From: Bradyrhizobium sp. NDS-1
GTDB lineage: Bacteria; Pseudomonadota; Alphaproteobacteria; Rhizobiales; Xanthobacteraceae
DNA: 64,000 nucleotides
Assembly (NCBI RefSeq): GCF_032918005.1
Contig: NZ_CP136628.1
Location: 4,759,501-4,823,500, forward strand
Direction: 5' to 3'
Of the stretch, positions 63,518 to 64,000 are shown one piece after another. The notes under the pieces are model-generated. The model was not told the origin of the DNA. It did not search any database and worked only from the letters and a program-made list of their open reading frames with translations. The position numbers were made by a program, and so were the translations under genes. Position 1 is the stretch's first letter; each line of letters opens with the position of its first letter.

Positions 63518-63739
63518 CTAGTGACCGAGCAGGGCCAAACCATACCTTAGGGCCACGCCACCGATGATAGTCCCTAGAGTAACCAGCCCGCCCCACAAAA
63601 AGGGTCGACGACCTACGGCCTTGTTGGCGAAGCTGAGCTGGATAAAGCCGCCCCACCATTTGCCATAGTGCTCTTTAAATTCACCGGACCTCTTGGCGAT
63701 CTCCACCAAGTCCGAGTACTTCGCATCTTGGTCAGACAC
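63518..63739 (-). CDS. Small protein with C-terminal membrane helix
   Basis: This 73-aa protein starts at GTG 63739, preceded by AGGAGGTCGGCG, an ideal ribosome-binding site; a longer frame to 63778 lacks one. It has a polar helical N-terminus (QDAKYSDLVEIAKRSGEFKEHYG) and one hydrophobic helix (FLWGGLVTLGTIIGGVALRYGLALLG). No family is recognised. It converges on the MltR-like gene with a 28-base gap. Confidence 0.6.
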   Translation of the reverse strand: MSDQDAKYSDLVEIAKRSGEFKEHYGKWWGGFIQLSFANKAVGRRPFLWGGLVTLGTIIGGVALRYGLALLGH

Positions 63740-64000
63740 CGCCGACCTCCTGAGTTCTCGCCGAACGCCTTCACTCACTTCTAATGCCGCAAAGCCGCAG
63801 GAATACCCGCCACCCCTCAGGTTATCCCCGCATATAGCATCGGGGCGGGCTTGTTCCAGATTTGTTCTCGGGCGGAGCCAATCCTGTTTTGCCCGACGGC
63901 ACAGCGAAACTTCGTTTTTTAGAAATTGTGGAGTGACAACGGGGATCCCTCGCCGGTGCCCCGTTCGCCCTAGGTTGGAGCTCGAACAGAGGCAGGGGTA

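Overview
The window looks like chromosome of a Bradyrhizobium-type alphaproteobacterium. The evidence is high-GC coding with strong third-position G/C bias, rhizobial intergenic palindromic repeats, an IalB-family protein, TadE/TadG genes, a TAXI-TRAP transporter, Irr-box-like sites upstream of a TonB receptor, and many acyl-CoA catabolic genes. This assignment rests on pattern recognition; no search was run.

Bases 1-52220 read as ordinary core or accessory chromosome. In order they hold: the end of an enoyl-CoA hydratase; an MFS transporter; a repeat-filled gap; an AhpD-like/CoA-transferase-like operon; an orphan TadE/TadE/TadG cluster; a D-2-hydroxyacid dehydrogenase; a GMC oxidoreductase and an acyl-CoA carboxyltransferase under an IclR regulator, divergent from a lone biotin carrier protein, a TAXI-TRAP transporter and a glutaminase-STAS-cNMP fusion; CoA-transferase, thiolase and Zn-ribbon genes; and a sugar-acid regulon. 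The sugar-acid regulon has an ABC transporter, a DenD-like SDR, KDG kinase and KDPG aldolase on the minus strand. A LacI regulator, a xylonate-type dehydratase and two SDRs lie on the plus strand, with two matching LacI-type operators. Next come a GFA protein, an M50 protease, an iron-uptake operon (TonB receptor, PiuC, ExbB, ExbD, TonB), an RND efflux pair, IalB and a DUF1428 protein.

From about 52450 to the window end the sequence changes character. A tyrosine recombinase is followed by genes with visibly lower GC and relaxed codon choice, which indicates an integrated island. Its centre is a five-gene operon (54072-60901) with start/stop overlaps at every junction: a NADAR-family protein, a SIS-HAD fusion, a phosphoribosyltransferase-like protein, an ORC/CDC6-like P-loop ATPase and an unrecognised 403-aa protein. 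I infer a conflict (defence) system that combines nucleotide or sugar chemistry with an ATPase sensor. Convergent to it is a protein with a TIR/deoxyribosyltransferase-like N-terminus. A MltR/HEPN-like protein and two small membrane proteins follow. The far end of the island is not in the window. No tRNA, rRNA or CRISPR array was seen.
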